This document shows, piece after piece, positions 8,003 to 16,921 of a stretch of 64,000 nt of DNA. The notes below the pieces were generated by a model. It searched no databases and was not told the DNA's origin. It saw only the letters and a program-made list of their open reading frames with translations. The stretch's first letter is position 1; each line of letters begins with the position of its first letter. This stretch comes from Thiomicrorhabdus sp. (GTDB taxonomy: Bacteria; Pseudomonadota; Gammaproteobacteria; Thiomicrospirales; Thiomicrospiraceae). Made by a program: the position numbers and the translations under genes. The DNA is taken from positions 372,001 to 436,000 of the forward strand of contig NZ_OY759719.1 in assembly GCF_963662555.1 (NCBI RefSeq). Reading direction: 5' to 3'.

Positions 8003-9217
8003 CTAAGAATTTGGCACACGTAATACTAGTGTGGCAGACATTAAAATAAATGCCGTAGCAAATAATAAACAAGCTTCCATACCCAATGTTTGGTATACAT
8101 AGCCTGATAATACCGTTCCCATTAAACGACCACCCGCATTAGCCATGTAATAAAATCCAACGTCTTTAGAAGCACCATCTTCATTAGCCATCGAAACAAT
8201 TAAGTATGAATGTACTGATGAGTTAAGGGCAAAAAACAGAGCAAATAGAGCCAAACCAATAATTATGACTAATTGCGGGCTATTAGATAATTGCCAAGCC
8301 ATCACTAAAGGCACTACAGCTAAAGCTAGAGCCAGCTTCATGGCGGTGCTTACAGTTGGGTTACTGTCTGTTGGGTTGCTTTCTGCAGAATAAACGTTTT
8401 GTTTTTTAGATAAGCCCAGTATTTTAGGTGTCGCGGCTTGGATGAATCCATAACCAATGATCCACAATGCCATAAAGCTTCCAACCTCATGAAAACTCCA
8501 GTCCAATACACCTTGTAAATAAATTGGCAAAGCCACCACAAACCAAATATCACGTGCACCAAATAAAAAGAAGCGAGCGGCAGACAACCAGTTGATGGCA
8601 GGAGATTTTGAAAACATCTCATTAAATTTACTTTTATTTTTAGATTTACCCAAAGAGCCATCTAAAAATAACAGTGAAACCGTTAAAGCGACCATTAACA
8701 TCGCAGACATCACCCACATTGCATTAGCAAAACCAACTAGCTCAAGTAACACCGCACCTAAAAAGAACCCTACCCCTTTTAAAGCATTTTTAGAACCTGT
8801 TAAAACACTCACCCATTTATATAGCGTTCCGTCGGTATCACTTGCCAAAGATTTAATACTGCTTTTGGCACTCATTTTATTTAAGTCTTTGGCTATACCA
8901 GACAAAGCTTGAGCAAACATAACGTAAACCACACTCAACCATTCATTAGGCACTGTTAACATGACCAGTGCAATAATTTGCAATCCCAGGCCAATATTCA
9001 TGGTGACATTAAGTCCTAATCTTGCACCTAACCACCCACCCACTAAATTGGTTACAATGCCAAAAAACTCATAAAACAAAAACAGCATGGCAATAGCTAG
9101 TGGCGTATAACCTAACTGATAAAAATACAGTAATACCAACATGCGTAATGCACCGTCAGTTAAGGTATATGCCCAATAGTTGGCAGTTACAATTCCATAT
9201 TGTTGATTACTATTCAT
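8003..9217 (-). CDS. arsJ: Organoarsenical efflux MFS transporter ArsJ
   Basis: The 404-aa, 12-helix protein carries the ArsJ signature at its N-terminus: TANYWAYTLTDGALRMLVLL, then AMLFLFYEFFGIVTNLVGGW and SGIAKDLNKMSAKSSIK. ArsJ exports 1-arseno-3-phosphoglycerate, made when a GAPDH uses arsenate in place of phosphate. Such a GAPDH is encoded at 12090-13112. Usually the two genes touch; here a chemoreceptor gene on the other strand lies between them. Confidence 0.93.
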   Translation of the reverse strand: MNSNQQYGIVTANYWAYTLTDGALRMLVLLYFYQLGYTPLAIAMLFLFYEFFGIVTNLVGGWLGARLGLNVTMNIGLGLQIIALVMLTVPNEWLSVVYVMFAQALSGIAKDLNKMSAKSSIKSLASDTDGTLYKWVSVLTGSKNALKGVGFFLGAVLLELVGFANAMWVMSAMLMVALTVSLLFLDGSLGKSKNKSKFNEMFSKSPAINWLSAARFFLFGARDIWFVVALPIYLQGVLDWSFHEVGSFMALWIIGYGFIQAATPKILGLSKKQNVYSAESNPTDSNPTVSTAMKLALALAVVPLVMAWQLSNSPQLVIIIGLALFALFFALNSSVHSYLIVSMANEDGASKDVGFYYMANAGGRLMGTVLSGYVYQTLGMEACLLFATAFILMSATLVLRVPNS

Positions 9218-9599
9218 TACTTCCCTTTTATGCTTGTATTTTAAGTAAATAAGCTCGTAATAAATGTCTACTATAGTAAAGAAATGCGACAGTAAAGTTA
9301 AATAAATAATATTCCAATCAAAAAATAATAACCGTACCTACAATATGATAGAAAAATGCCATATAAAATCGAATAATTGAATTTTAAATAGCATTGTTTT
9401 AATGGTGTGTCCAAAATTAACCTTTGTTTTATTTCCTTCCTTAAATTTCTCTACAACAGCAAACAATATAAGCCAACACTAATATAAGTATATGTTTTAA
9501 CTTAATAATTTTACAAAGCTTTCTATTTATTAAAAACCTTTTTGGTAAGCATTTTGCTTAGAAAACAGTCTTAGCAACTATAGGCAAAGGAAGATTGGC
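9218..9599. other. Gap between arsJ and the chemoreceptor gene
   Basis: 382 bp, AT-rich, between two divergent genes. It must hold both promoters. I see no RNA gene, palindrome copy or conserved small ORF. GGAAG precedes the chemoreceptor ATG. Confidence 0.5.
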
Positions 9600-11924
9600 A
9601 TGACTATCAGTAAAAGGATGTACTTAATTGCTTTTTCAGCATTTATTTTAGGTGTGGGAATGATACTAATTTTTACTTCATCTCTCTCTAAAATTGAAGA
9701 ATTGAAAAATGCCGAAGTGCAACTTCAAAAAATCCAGACGGAAATTTTGATGTTGCGCCGAAATGAAAACGACTTTTTGATGCGTAAAGACCTTAAATAC
9801 CAAAATCGATTTAGCAAGTCATATCAATCTCTAATACAAAATATTACAAATTTAGAAAGTTTCCTAAAACAAGAAGGTGCCAATGTTAAGGACATCCAGT
9901 CTTTAAGGCAATATTTAGAAACTTATAACACATCCTTCTCTCAACTCGTTGCTGCATACCAAAAGGTTGGCTTAGACCCAAAATCAGGATTACAAGGTTC
10001 ACTTAGAAACGCTGTTCATAATATTGAGTCAAAACTTAAAACTTATAATCAATCACAACTTACTGCAGATATGTTGATGTTAAGAAGACGAGAAAAAGAC
10101 TTTTTACTGCGCATGGACATAAAGTATTTGGATAAATTTAATAAAGACATTATTAGTTTCAATAAAACACTTTCTGATTCAGAACTGGCTATTACCGATA
10201 AAGACATTATCACTGACCTTCTAAAAAAATATCAAACCGACTTTGAAAACATGGTCAACGGCTATGTTGCTTTAGGATTAGACAGTAATAGCGGTCTCCA
10301 AGAAAAGATGCGTCATGCAGTTCATAATACCGATGAATCCCTAAAAGAGATTAATAAAGGTATTGCCACGCTATTAGCTAATAACATCCAAGCCAAAAAA
10401 TGGTTGGCTATTATTCTAGCAATTGTACTTTCATCTATACTTATCATAATGAGTTTAATGACCGCTAGAAGTATATCGCGCGCTATCAAAGAACTAAGTG
10501 AAATCATAATGACCGTTGGTAAAACCAATGACTTTAATTTACGCTGTAACTATGACAAAAAAGACGAAATTCTCGATGTTAGCAATGCGTTTAATCATAT
10601 GCTTGAAAACTTTCAAAATGCTATAAATGAAGCGAATACAACCTTATACGAAATTTCTCAAGGTCATTTTGACAAACGAATCAAAGCAAATTTGGTTGGC
10701 GACCTCAACCAGTTAAAGGTTGGTGTAAACAGCTCGGCAGAAAGTGTTGAGTTTATGATGATGGAGCTGAGTAATGTAATGCAGGCTCTAGGTTCTGGCC
10801 AGTTCAATGTCAAAATGAATAAAGATGTGCCAAAAACATTCCGTGAAGGCATTGAAACTGTATTGGACAATATGCACCACTCAATAGAAGAAATTAACCA
10901 AGTCATGAGCAATATGAGCCAAGGTGAATTTCATCACCGAATAGAGTCAGAAGCACAAGGTGATATGGCTATAATGAAGAATAACATCAATACTTCAATG
11001 GAAAGCTTAGATCAAGCAATTCAAGATATTCTTAATGTAGTTGTGGCTCAATCCAAAGGAGATTTAACGCAAAATATCACTGGAACCTATAGTGGCCAAT
11101 TAGAGACGCTTAAAGAAGCCGTAAATACTACGGCAAATACACTCATAAATACCGTAAAACAAGCCTCAGAGGTTTCTAAAACCGTAAATCTCGCAGCAAC
11201 AGAAGTTGCTCAAGGATCAAGCGAATTGAGTAGCCGTGTACAACAACAGGCTGCCGCAATTGAAGAAACTTCATCCACAATGGAGGAGATGAGTTCAACA
11301 GTAAAAAATAACTCAGAACATGCAAAACAAGCTTCAGAATTAGCACATGAAGTGAATGATAAATCATCAGCAGGCTCTCAAGTTATGGATCAAACCATTC
11401 ATGCCATGAATTCCATACAAGAATCCAGCCATAAAATTTCTGATATTGTCAGTATGATCGATAGTATAGCCTTCCAAACTAACTTGCTTGCATTGAACGC
11501 AGCTGTTGAAGCAGCTAGAGCAGGAGAACATGGACGAGGGTTTGCAGTAGTGGCTGGTGAGGTAAGAAATTTGGCACAAAAATCAGCCGATGCGGCTAAA
11601 GAGATAACAAACCTAATTGGGGAAAGTGTAAATAGAATAGATCAAGGAACCAAACTCGCGTCGGAATCAGGGTCTGTATTAAGTAACATAAACCAGTCTA
11701 TCAATGAAGTCGCTGAGATGATTGAACAAATTGCTCAGGCTTCATTCCAGCAAAATGAAGGAATTCAACAAGTACATAAAGCTATCGACCAAATTGATCA
11801 AGTTACCCAACAAAATGCCGCTTTAGTAGAAGAAACAACCTCAGCGGCAGAAAGCATGTTAGAACAAACGGATGCATTAGAAAATGAGATGGCGTTCTTT
11901 CAAACCACTAAAGCGACTAAATGA
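9600..11924 (+). CDS. Methyl-accepting chemotaxis protein, HBM-like sensor
   Basis: The 774-aa receptor has TM1 (residues 7-28), a periplasmic region of about 235 residues, and TM2 (268-289). The periplasmic part is an internal duplication: [11 protein letters not shown] at 50-60 and [12 protein letters not shown] at 159-170, and again GLDPKSGLQ near 124 and GLDSNSGLQ near 226. This fits a helical bimodular (HBM) sensor. Three or four HAMP-like units follow, then the signalling hairpin tip ([32 protein letters not shown]). The usual C-terminal NWETF-type pentapeptide is absent. Ligand unknown; it separates arsJ from the other ars genes. Confidence 0.93.
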   Translation: MTISKRMYLIAFSAFILGVGMILIFTSSLSKIEELKNAEVQLQKIQTEILMLRRNENDFLMRKDLKYQNRFSKSYQSLIQNITNLESFLKQEGANVKDIQSLRQYLETYNTSFSQLVAAYQKVGLDPKSGLQGSLRNAVHNIESKLKTYNQSQLTADMLMLRRREKDFLLRMDIKYLDKFNKDIISFNKTLSDSELAITDKDIITDLLKKYQTDFENMVNGYVALGLDSNSGLQEKMRHAVHNTDESLKEINKGIATLLANNIQAKKWLAIILAIVLSSILIIMSLMTARSISRAIKELSEIIMTVGKTNDFNLRCNYDKKDEILDVSNAFNHMLENFQNAINEANTTLYEISQGHFDKRIKANLVGDLNQLKVGVNSSAESVEFMMMELSNVMQALGSGQFNVKMNKDVPKTFREGIETVLDNMHHSIEEINQVMSNMSQGEFHHRIESEAQGDMAIMKNNINTSMESLDQAIQDILNVVVAQSKGDLTQNITGTYSGQLETLKEAVNTTANTLINTVKQASEVSKTVNLAATEVAQGSSELSSRVQQQAAAIEETSSTMEEMSSTVKNNSEHAKQASELAHEVNDKSSAGSQVMDQTIHAMNSIQESSHKISDIVSMIDSIAFQTNLLALNAAVEAARAGEHGRGFAVVAGEVRNLAQKSADAAKEITNLIGESVNRIDQGTKLASESGSVLSNINQSINEVAEMIEQIAQASFQQNEGIQQVHKAIDQIDQVTQQNAALVEETTSAAESMLEQTDALENEMAFFQTTKATK

Positions 11925-12016
11925 GAGCACTCAACTCAATCTATATAAGAAGGTAAGTTAGGTTCAACTATAGATAAAAAACTAGCTTAGTTACAACAAC
12001 TGAATCGACTTATATG

Positions 12017-12044
12017 AAATGAGAGCTTATGCTCTCATTTTTTT
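12017..12044 (+). terminator. Terminator of the chemoreceptor gene
   Basis: AAATGAGAGC pairs with GCTCTCATTT across a 4-nt loop and is followed by a T run. Confidence 0.8.
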
Positions 12045-12089
12045 AGATAAAAACTGAATCTCAAATAGATGCAACAAATCCAATTTAGC

Positions 12090-13112
12090 CTAAGCTACAG
12101 ATAGATTTTCTTTAGCGACTTTAACGGCTAATTCCATCATACGTGATACATAACCAATTTCATTATCATACCAAGCAAGTAGCTTCACTTGAGTACCATT
12201 CACTACCATAGTTGAAGGTGCATCAATAACACTTGAACAGGTTTCACCTTCGTAATCAACAGACACTAAAGGACGTGTTTCAAAGCCTAAAATATCTTTT
12301 AGATAAGTTTCTGAAGCTTCTTTAAGTATGCCGTTTACTTCTTCAACTGAAGTTGGTTTTTCCATTTCTAAAACTAAATCAGTTAAGGATGCATTCATCA
12401 ATGGAACACGAACCGCAATACCATTCAACTTACCATTTAGCTCTGGAAAAATGGTACCAATAGCCGAAGCAGAACCTGTTGAAGTTGGAATTAGTGATTC
12501 AAAACTGGCACGAGCTCTGCGTAAATCTTTATGCCCGTGATCCACGACTTTTTGAGTATTGGTTCTGTCATGCATCGTGGTAATCATGCCGTGTTTAATG
12601 CCTAATTTTTCATGCATTACTTTGATAACTGGTGCAATACAATTAGTCGTACAAGAAGCTGCTGTAATGATTGGGTCATGACCTGGTGAAAAAGTGTCAT
12701 CATTAATTCCCATTACAATGTTCTTAATCCCTTCTTTCATAGGTGCAGCAACAATCACTTGTTCTATACCTTGATCAAGATACGGCTGAATGGTTTCAAC
12801 AGTTCTAAATTTACCTGTCGATTCAATCACAACATCTACATTTAAATCGCCCCATTGGGTTTCAGAAACCGATTTGTTCATTGAATAACCAATGGCGTTA
12901 TCACCCACTATAATTTGACCATTTTGTTCAACTGCCTCATGGTGCCAACGGCCATGTGCTGAATCAAAATTAAGTAAATGAGCAGAACCAGCTGCATCAG
13001 TAGCAATCTCATTTATATGCACAATCTCAATTTCTGGCCAGTCAAATGCCACACGCATTGCCAATCGACCCATACGGCCAAAACCATTTATTGCTACTCT
13101 AATCGTTTTCAT
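12090..13112 (-). CDS. Glyceraldehyde-3-phosphate dehydrogenase, ArsJ partner
   Basis: The 340-aa enzyme has the NAD-binding GFGRMGRL loop and the catalytic SCTTNC with its conserved surroundings ([22 protein letters not shown]). I chose ATG 13112, which AAGG precedes at 8 nt, over a TTG two codons earlier. As last gene of an ars operon, in a genome with arsJ, it is best read as the dedicated GAPDH that makes 1-arseno-3-phosphoglycerate. A role in central carbon metabolism cannot be excluded. Confidence 0.88.
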   Translation of the reverse strand: MKTIRVAINGFGRMGRLAMRVAFDWPEIEIVHINEIATDAAGSAHLLNFDSAHGRWHHEAVEQNGQIIVGDNAIGYSMNKSVSETQWGDLNVDVVIESTGKFRTVETIQPYLDQGIEQVIVAAPMKEGIKNIVMGINDDTFSPGHDPIITAASCTTNCIAPVIKVMHEKLGIKHGMITTMHDRTNTQKVVDHGHKDLRRARASFESLIPTSTGSASAIGTIFPELNGKLNGIAVRVPLMNASLTDLVLEMEKPTSVEEVNGILKEASETYLKDILGFETRPLVSVDYEGETCSSVIDAPSTMVVNGTQVKLLAWYDNEIGYVSRMMELAVKVAKENLSVA

Positions 13113-13149
13113 TTTCAAAACCTTATAATCCTATTATTGACATAACCTG

Positions 13150-13617
13150 TTATTGACTTAAATTGTGTATTTCTTCTTGTAGCTTTAAGTGCTCAAGTTT
13201 GCTAATTGGTAACTGCACAAATACATTAATTCGACTTTCTAATGAGTGAAGTATTTCTCTAATAACATCCATATGTAAGTCATCGCTATATGGGCTATCT
13301 ATTCCCCATACAGCGGTAATGGTGTGTTCTGGCCAAATAGGACAAACCTCCCCTCTCACTTTGTCACAGAGAATAAAAACAAAATCCATTTTAGGAGATT
13401 CATCTTTCGAAAATTCACTGACACTTTTAGAGTGCAAACCTTCTGTTGGTAACTGTGCCTTCTCCAGCAACTGAATAACATGGGGGTTAATTTCACCACT
13501 TGGTTCACTGCCTGCACTATATGCAGTAAATTTATCTTTACCCCAATGATTCAAAAGAGCTTCTGCGAGGATACTTCTCACAGAATTTTCTAGATCTATG
13601 AATAAAACGTTATACAT
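13150..13617 (-). CDS. Arsenate-reductase-like protein without catalytic Cys
   Basis: The 155-aa protein follows the LMW-phosphatase-type ArsC family over its full length: NSVRSILAEALLNHWG, AYSAGSEPSGEINP, CDKVRGEVCPIWPEHTITAVWGI. The P-loop C-x5-R, normally LCTGNSARS, reads IDLENSVRS: Asp8 (codon 13596-13594) stands where the nucleophilic Cys belongs, while Arg14 remains. Cys84 and Cys92 of the family are kept. It cannot be a normal arsenate reductase. It may bind oxyanions or act as a regulator or scaffold. It is the fourth gene of the ars operon, 19 bp after the thioredoxin-like gene. Confidence 0.8.
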   Translation of the reverse strand: MYNVLFIDLENSVRSILAEALLNHWGKDKFTAYSAGSEPSGEINPHVIQLLEKAQLPTEGLHSKSVSEFSKDESPKMDFVFILCDKVRGEVCPIWPEHTITAVWGIDSPYSDDLHMDVIREILHSLESRINVFVQLPISKLEHLKLQEEIHNLSQ

Positions 13618-13636
13618 ACCGTTTTCCTGATTTTTA

Positions 13637-14266
13637 TTAATTTTTTGTTAACCATTCTGTAACTAATTGCTTTGAAGGCATACCACCACTATGAACAACC
13701 TGCTCATTAATAACAACACCCGGTGTGCTCATTACACCATAAGACGCAATCTCAGCTACATCCTCAACCTTAATGACGTTAACCTTAATACCTTTCTCAG
13801 TAGCGGTTGATTCAATTAATTTAATTGTGTTTTCACATGTCGTACAACCTGTACCAAGTACTTTAATTTTTATACTATCACCGTCGCAGCATGATGCTTC
13901 TTTGGCTGTATCTGGACTTGAACAACATGACTCTTTTTTACTGTCAGAACAACAAGAATTCTCTTTTGTTTCACGTGAAACATCTTCACTACAACATGAG
14001 CTTGAAGTAGCTGCCTCTTTAGACGATGAACAACAAGTTCCACTAGTATCTGAAATACAACATGCACCTGTTTTTGGGTCATGGGGTAAAAAACGACTGG
14101 CAGGACACCAACCCGTGAAAGTTGCTTGTAATGCATTAAGCCCTGCAAATAAAGTTAACCAAAGCCACGTAGGCTTAAGTAAATCAACTTGCCCAGTAAA
14201 ATGGGCTAACAAAATTGGCACTATAATCATTAATGAAATCATACGAATCATAATATTACCTTTCAT
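13637..14266 (-). CDS. Membrane-anchored Cys-pair protein with thioredoxin-like domain
   Basis: The 209-aa protein is a three-part fusion. Residues about 6-60 are a YgaP/DUF2892-like membrane domain (ending GWCPASRFLPHDPKTGACC). Residues about 60-130 are a linker with six CC pairs spaced by Ser/Lys/Glu-rich runs. Residues about 130-209 are a redox-active-disulfide (TIGR00412-type) thioredoxin fold with C-x2-C (GCTTC) and cis-Pro STPG. It sits between the permease and the ArsC-like gene. The CC pairs suggest soft-metal or arsenite binding, and the CXXC suggests delivery or reduction at the inner membrane. A perfect parS is embedded in the linker coding sequence. Confidence 0.8.
   Translation of the reverse strand: MKGNIMIRMISLMIIVPILLAHFTGQVDLLKPTWLWLTLFAGLNALQATFTGWCPASRFLPHDPKTGACCISDTSGTCCSSSKEAATSSSCCSEDVSRETKENSCCSDSKKESCCSSPDTAKEASCCDGDSIKIKVLGTGCTTCENTIKLIESTATEKGIKVNVIKVEDVAEIASYGVMSTPGVVINEQVVHSGGMPSKQLVTEWLTKN
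13967..13982. other. parS site, exact consensus
   Basis: TGTTTCACGTGAAACA, a perfect ParB-binding palindrome, lies in the Cys-rich linker coding sequence where it is read as VSRET. Confidence 0.88.
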
Positions 14267-14299
14267 AAAAACTCCTGTTTAAAGATAAAAATAGTTAAA

Positions 14300-15295
14300 T
14301 TACAAACTTACCAGGCCTGGTAAATTGAATTGAATAAAATTAAAAATATATCCGACTAAGATAAACGATACCGCTAATACTGTTACAAATATCGCTAATG
14401 CTGGCCATTGAATAACTTTTCTTAGAATCAGGATCTCAGGTAAAGATAAAGCAGCAATACTCATCATTAACGCTAAGCTCGTTCCTAAAGGCACTCCTTT
14501 TCCAAGCATCGCCTCAACAATAGGAATTACACCTGTTGCGTTTGAATATAGGGGAATCCCCAATAAAACTGCAGCGGGAACGCTCCACCAATTAGACGCA
14601 TCTGATAAAGTTTCTGATACCCAAGCCTCAGGAACATATCCGTGAAACAAAGCTCCAACCGCTATACCAATTACCACCCAATACCATATACGTTTAACAA
14701 TAACTTTTACTTCATTCCAAGCAAAACTATGTCTTGATTCAAGTGTATTGTGGGTAGACTCAGTAACACCTTGTTGCTTCATTTTAATATCCCAAACATA
14801 GGACTCTACCCAACGTTCCGGTTTAAATCTTTCAATTATTAGCGAACCTATGTACGCAACAGTGATACCTGCAATGACATACATTAGAGCCATTTCCCAA
14901 CCTAATAAAGATATAAGCAAGACAACAGCAACTTCATTAATCATCGGACTAGCGATCAAAAAAGCAAAGGTAATACCTAAAGGAATACGTGCCTCAACAA
15001 ACCCAATAAATAACGGTACTGAAGAACAAGAACAAAAAGGCGTAACTGAACCTAAAGTTATTGCAAGGCTACGCCCTATCCATTTAGGTTTACCAGCCAC
15101 AACATCTCTGATTTTTTCAGTTGATACAAAGGCTCTTAAAAGTCCCATTAAATATATAATTGCAACCAGCAAAAAGAATATCTTGGTACTGTCCATAATA
15201 AAAAACTGTACCGCAGAACCTATTTGAGTATCTGGAGATAGCCCTAGCAATTCAAAGGAAAACCAATCCCCTAAAATTGTAAATATTTCAAACAT
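14300..15295 (-). CDS. UPF0718/DUF318 permease of the ars operon
   Basis: The 331-aa polytopic protein carries the family motif TPFCSCSSVPLF (near residue 95) and a second conserved region, LYSNATGVIPIVEAML. Relatives include ArsP (organoarsenical efflux) and SO_0444-type metal efflux permeases; they often pair with a small thioredoxin-like protein, as here. TAGGAGA precedes the ATG and the MBL gene ends 9 bp upstream. The last codons are formed by the iterated palindrome, so the tail reads NLPGLVSL. Efflux is likely; the substrate is inferred from the operon. Confidence 0.82.
   Translation of the reverse strand: MFEIFTILGDWFSFELLGLSPDTQIGSAVQFFIMDSTKIFFLLVAIIYLMGLLRAFVSTEKIRDVVAGKPKWIGRSLAITLGSVTPFCSCSSVPLFIGFVEARIPLGITFAFLIASPMINEVAVVLLISLLGWEMALMYVIAGITVAYIGSLIIERFKPERWVESYVWDIKMKQQGVTESTHNTLESRHSFAWNEVKVIVKRIWYWVVIGIAVGALFHGYVPEAWVSETLSDASNWWSVPAAVLLGIPLYSNATGVIPIVEAMLGKGVPLGTSLALMMSIAALSLPEILILRKVIQWPALAIFVTVLAVSFILVGYIFNFIQFNLPGLVSL
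14308..14323. repeat. Iterated palindrome, exact, inside the permease 3' end
   Basis: TTACCAGGCCTGGTAA exact, read in frame as the near-terminal residues LPGLV of the permease. Confidence 0.88.
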
Positions 15296-15304
15296 TACAG
15301 TCTC

Positions 15305-16240
15305 CTACATACCGTTTTCAAACTGTAAATAGGTACGGTTAAGAATTGTTTTATGCCAAGTATCATAATGTTCTAAATGTTTAAATTCAGGCCAGTCTTT
15401 ATTATCTTCTACTGCTTGCCCCACTCCTAACATCTCATCCGCTGCAGCAGACATAACACTCACTAATTTGTCTAAATAATTGCCTGTATCCTTTCTCGCT
15501 TTATCCCAATCACAAACCTGACCATGCCCTGGAACAATTACTTTAGCTGGTAAAGCTTCTGCAGCATGAAAAGCCTTTTGCCAACTTGCTACGTTAGAAA
15601 AAGGAAGGACTCCCAACATACGATCTACATAAATAAGATCGCCAGAAAATAATGTTTTTTGTTCAGGCAACCAGACTACGGCATCACCTGGAAAGTGTGC
15701 ATCTCCGAAATGTATCAATTCAAACTTAACATCACCAATTGTAAATTTAGCCTTATCACCTGGAAATGGTTTTAATGATGTAACAGGTTTAGTGGATGCA
15801 AAAATATCTGTTACTTTTGTCATTTTTTCAACCTGGCCAGCTCCCATTGATAATTGAGTTTTTACTGTTTGTTCTAAGGCATATATCTTGGCACCTTTAT
15901 CAGAAAAGTATCCATTACCTAACCAACGATGATCCTGACTTCCTGTATTAATTACTGCAATGATGGGTAAATCTGTTACTTTCTTTACTGCTTTCTCAAG
16001 GGCCTTAGCTGAAGGAATTCCAGCACCAGAATCTATCAATACAGCTCCCTGTTTAGTCAAAACAAGGCCAATATTATTATTTAATCCTAAATTTTCAGGA
16101 GTACGATTTGTTAATGGACCAATATACGCATAGGTCTTATCTGCTACCTTTTTAAAGTCGAACTCCATAGCAAATACTGGTTTAGATAGAACTAGTAGAC
16201 TAAGAATAAAGACACTAGTGATTGTTTTTAAAAGATTCAT
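15305..16240 (-). CDS. Periplasmic MBL-fold hydrolase with altered metal site
   Basis: The 311-aa precursor has a signal peptide (to about residue 24). Its metallo-beta-lactamase fold resembles the SoxH / quinoprotein-associated hydrolases: LIDSGAGIPS, GDAHFPGDAVVWLPEQKTLFSGDLIYVDRML, VPGHG. The usual HxHxDH is replaced by the sequence NTGSQDHRWLGNGYF, keeping only the DH part, so zinc binding must differ. First gene of the ars operon, GGAG before the ATG, divergent from arsR. The reaction is unknown. Confidence 0.8.
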   Translation of the reverse strand: MNLLKTITSVFILSLLVLSKPVFAMEFDFKKVADKTYAYIGPLTNRTPENLGLNNNIGLVLTKQGAVLIDSGAGIPSAKALEKAVKKVTDLPIIAVINTGSQDHRWLGNGYFSDKGAKIYALEQTVKTQLSMGAGQVEKMTKVTDIFASTKPVTSLKPFPGDKAKFTIGDVKFELIHFGDAHFPGDAVVWLPEQKTLFSGDLIYVDRMLGVLPFSNVASWQKAFHAAEALPAKVIVPGHGQVCDWDKARKDTGNYLDKLVSVMSAAADEMLGVGQAVEDNKDWPEFKHLEHYDTWHKTILNRTYLQFENGM

Positions 16241-16256
16241 AAATTAACTCCAAAAT

Positions 16257-16282
16257 TATATATCCGTATAAGCGGATATATA
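16257..16282. promoter_or_regulatory. Probable ArsR operator
   Basis: A perfect inverted repeat, TATATATCCG (16257-16266) and CGGATATATA (16273-16282) with a 6-bp centre, lies between the divergent ars operon and arsR. Size and place fit an ArsR/SmtB operator controlling both directions. Confidence 0.65.
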
Positions 16283-16357
16283 CATATTGTTAGTCTTTTT
16301 ATGGTAAATTACAAGCTAAATAATCAATTTAATAAAACTTTAATAGAAGTGAATGTG

Positions 16358-16699
16358 ATGAATCTAGAAAACCTAAGCCAAATATTTAAAGCTTTATCCG
16401 ACCCAATTCGATTACGAATTCTTTACCAATTAATGCAAAAAGAGTCTTTCTGTGTATGTGAAATTGTTGAGATATTAGAAATTAGCCAAAGTACCGTTTC
16501 TAGACACTTAGCGTATATGAAAAACTCTGGTTTAGTCAAATCTTGGCGAGAAGGTGTTTGGATGCATTATTCACTGGTAAAAGAGAACATTGAAATTATA
16601 GAAATGGCTAACTTGAAATTACAACTAGAACAATGTGATGCCATAATAAATGACATAAAAAAAATTGAGCAAGGCAATCTTATCTGTTCAACAAAATAA
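16358..16699 (+). CDS. arsR: ArsR family arsenic-responsive repressor
   Basis: From ATG 16358 the protein is 113 aa, a winged helix with SQIFKALSDPIRLRILYQL and the recognition helix QSTVSRHLAYM. Cys32 and Cys34 (FCVCE) match the ELCVCDL arsenite site of classical ArsR. Extra Cys near the C-terminus could give a third ligand. An upstream ATG at 16301 has no ribosome site and adds 19 non-family residues, so I prefer 16358. It is divergent from the five-gene ars operon and shares its operator. Confidence 0.9.
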   Translation: MNLENLSQIFKALSDPIRLRILYQLMQKESFCVCEIVEILEISQSTVSRHLAYMKNSGLVKSWREGVWMHYSLVKENIEIIEMANLKLQLEQCDAIINDIKKIEQGNLICSTK

Positions 16700-16714
16700 G
16701 TTTCACGTGAAACT
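16699..16714. other. parS-like site after arsR
   Basis: AGTTTCACGTGAAACT is a perfect palindrome that differs from the consensus only at the two end bases. It lies between the convergent arsR and Na/Pi transporter genes and overlaps the end of arsR. Confidence 0.75.
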
Positions 16715-16921
16715 AAAAATGTAATTTAAAGTGATCTTTTAAAAAAACATGTTTTAAAAAATAAAAAACTCAAAATAGATTAAAAATCCTTAAATATAAG
16801 CTCATATAGCAATTATTTTAGAAAACCTAACTCTTTGTATTAGTAATATTAAAAAAACCGCAAGAATGCACAAATTTGAAAGCCAATTTTTGGGTGAAAA
16901 TTCAAAATTTTAAAATTTGGG

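Noticed and set aside
13773-14282. 169-codon plus-strand frame opposite the Cys-rich gene
   Set aside because: It is a shadow of the TGT/TGC-rich minus-strand gene, which has domain matches, ribosome site and operon context.
16301-16357. Upstream ATG for arsR
   Set aside because: No ribosome site and the added residues are not in the family; ATG 16358 fits.
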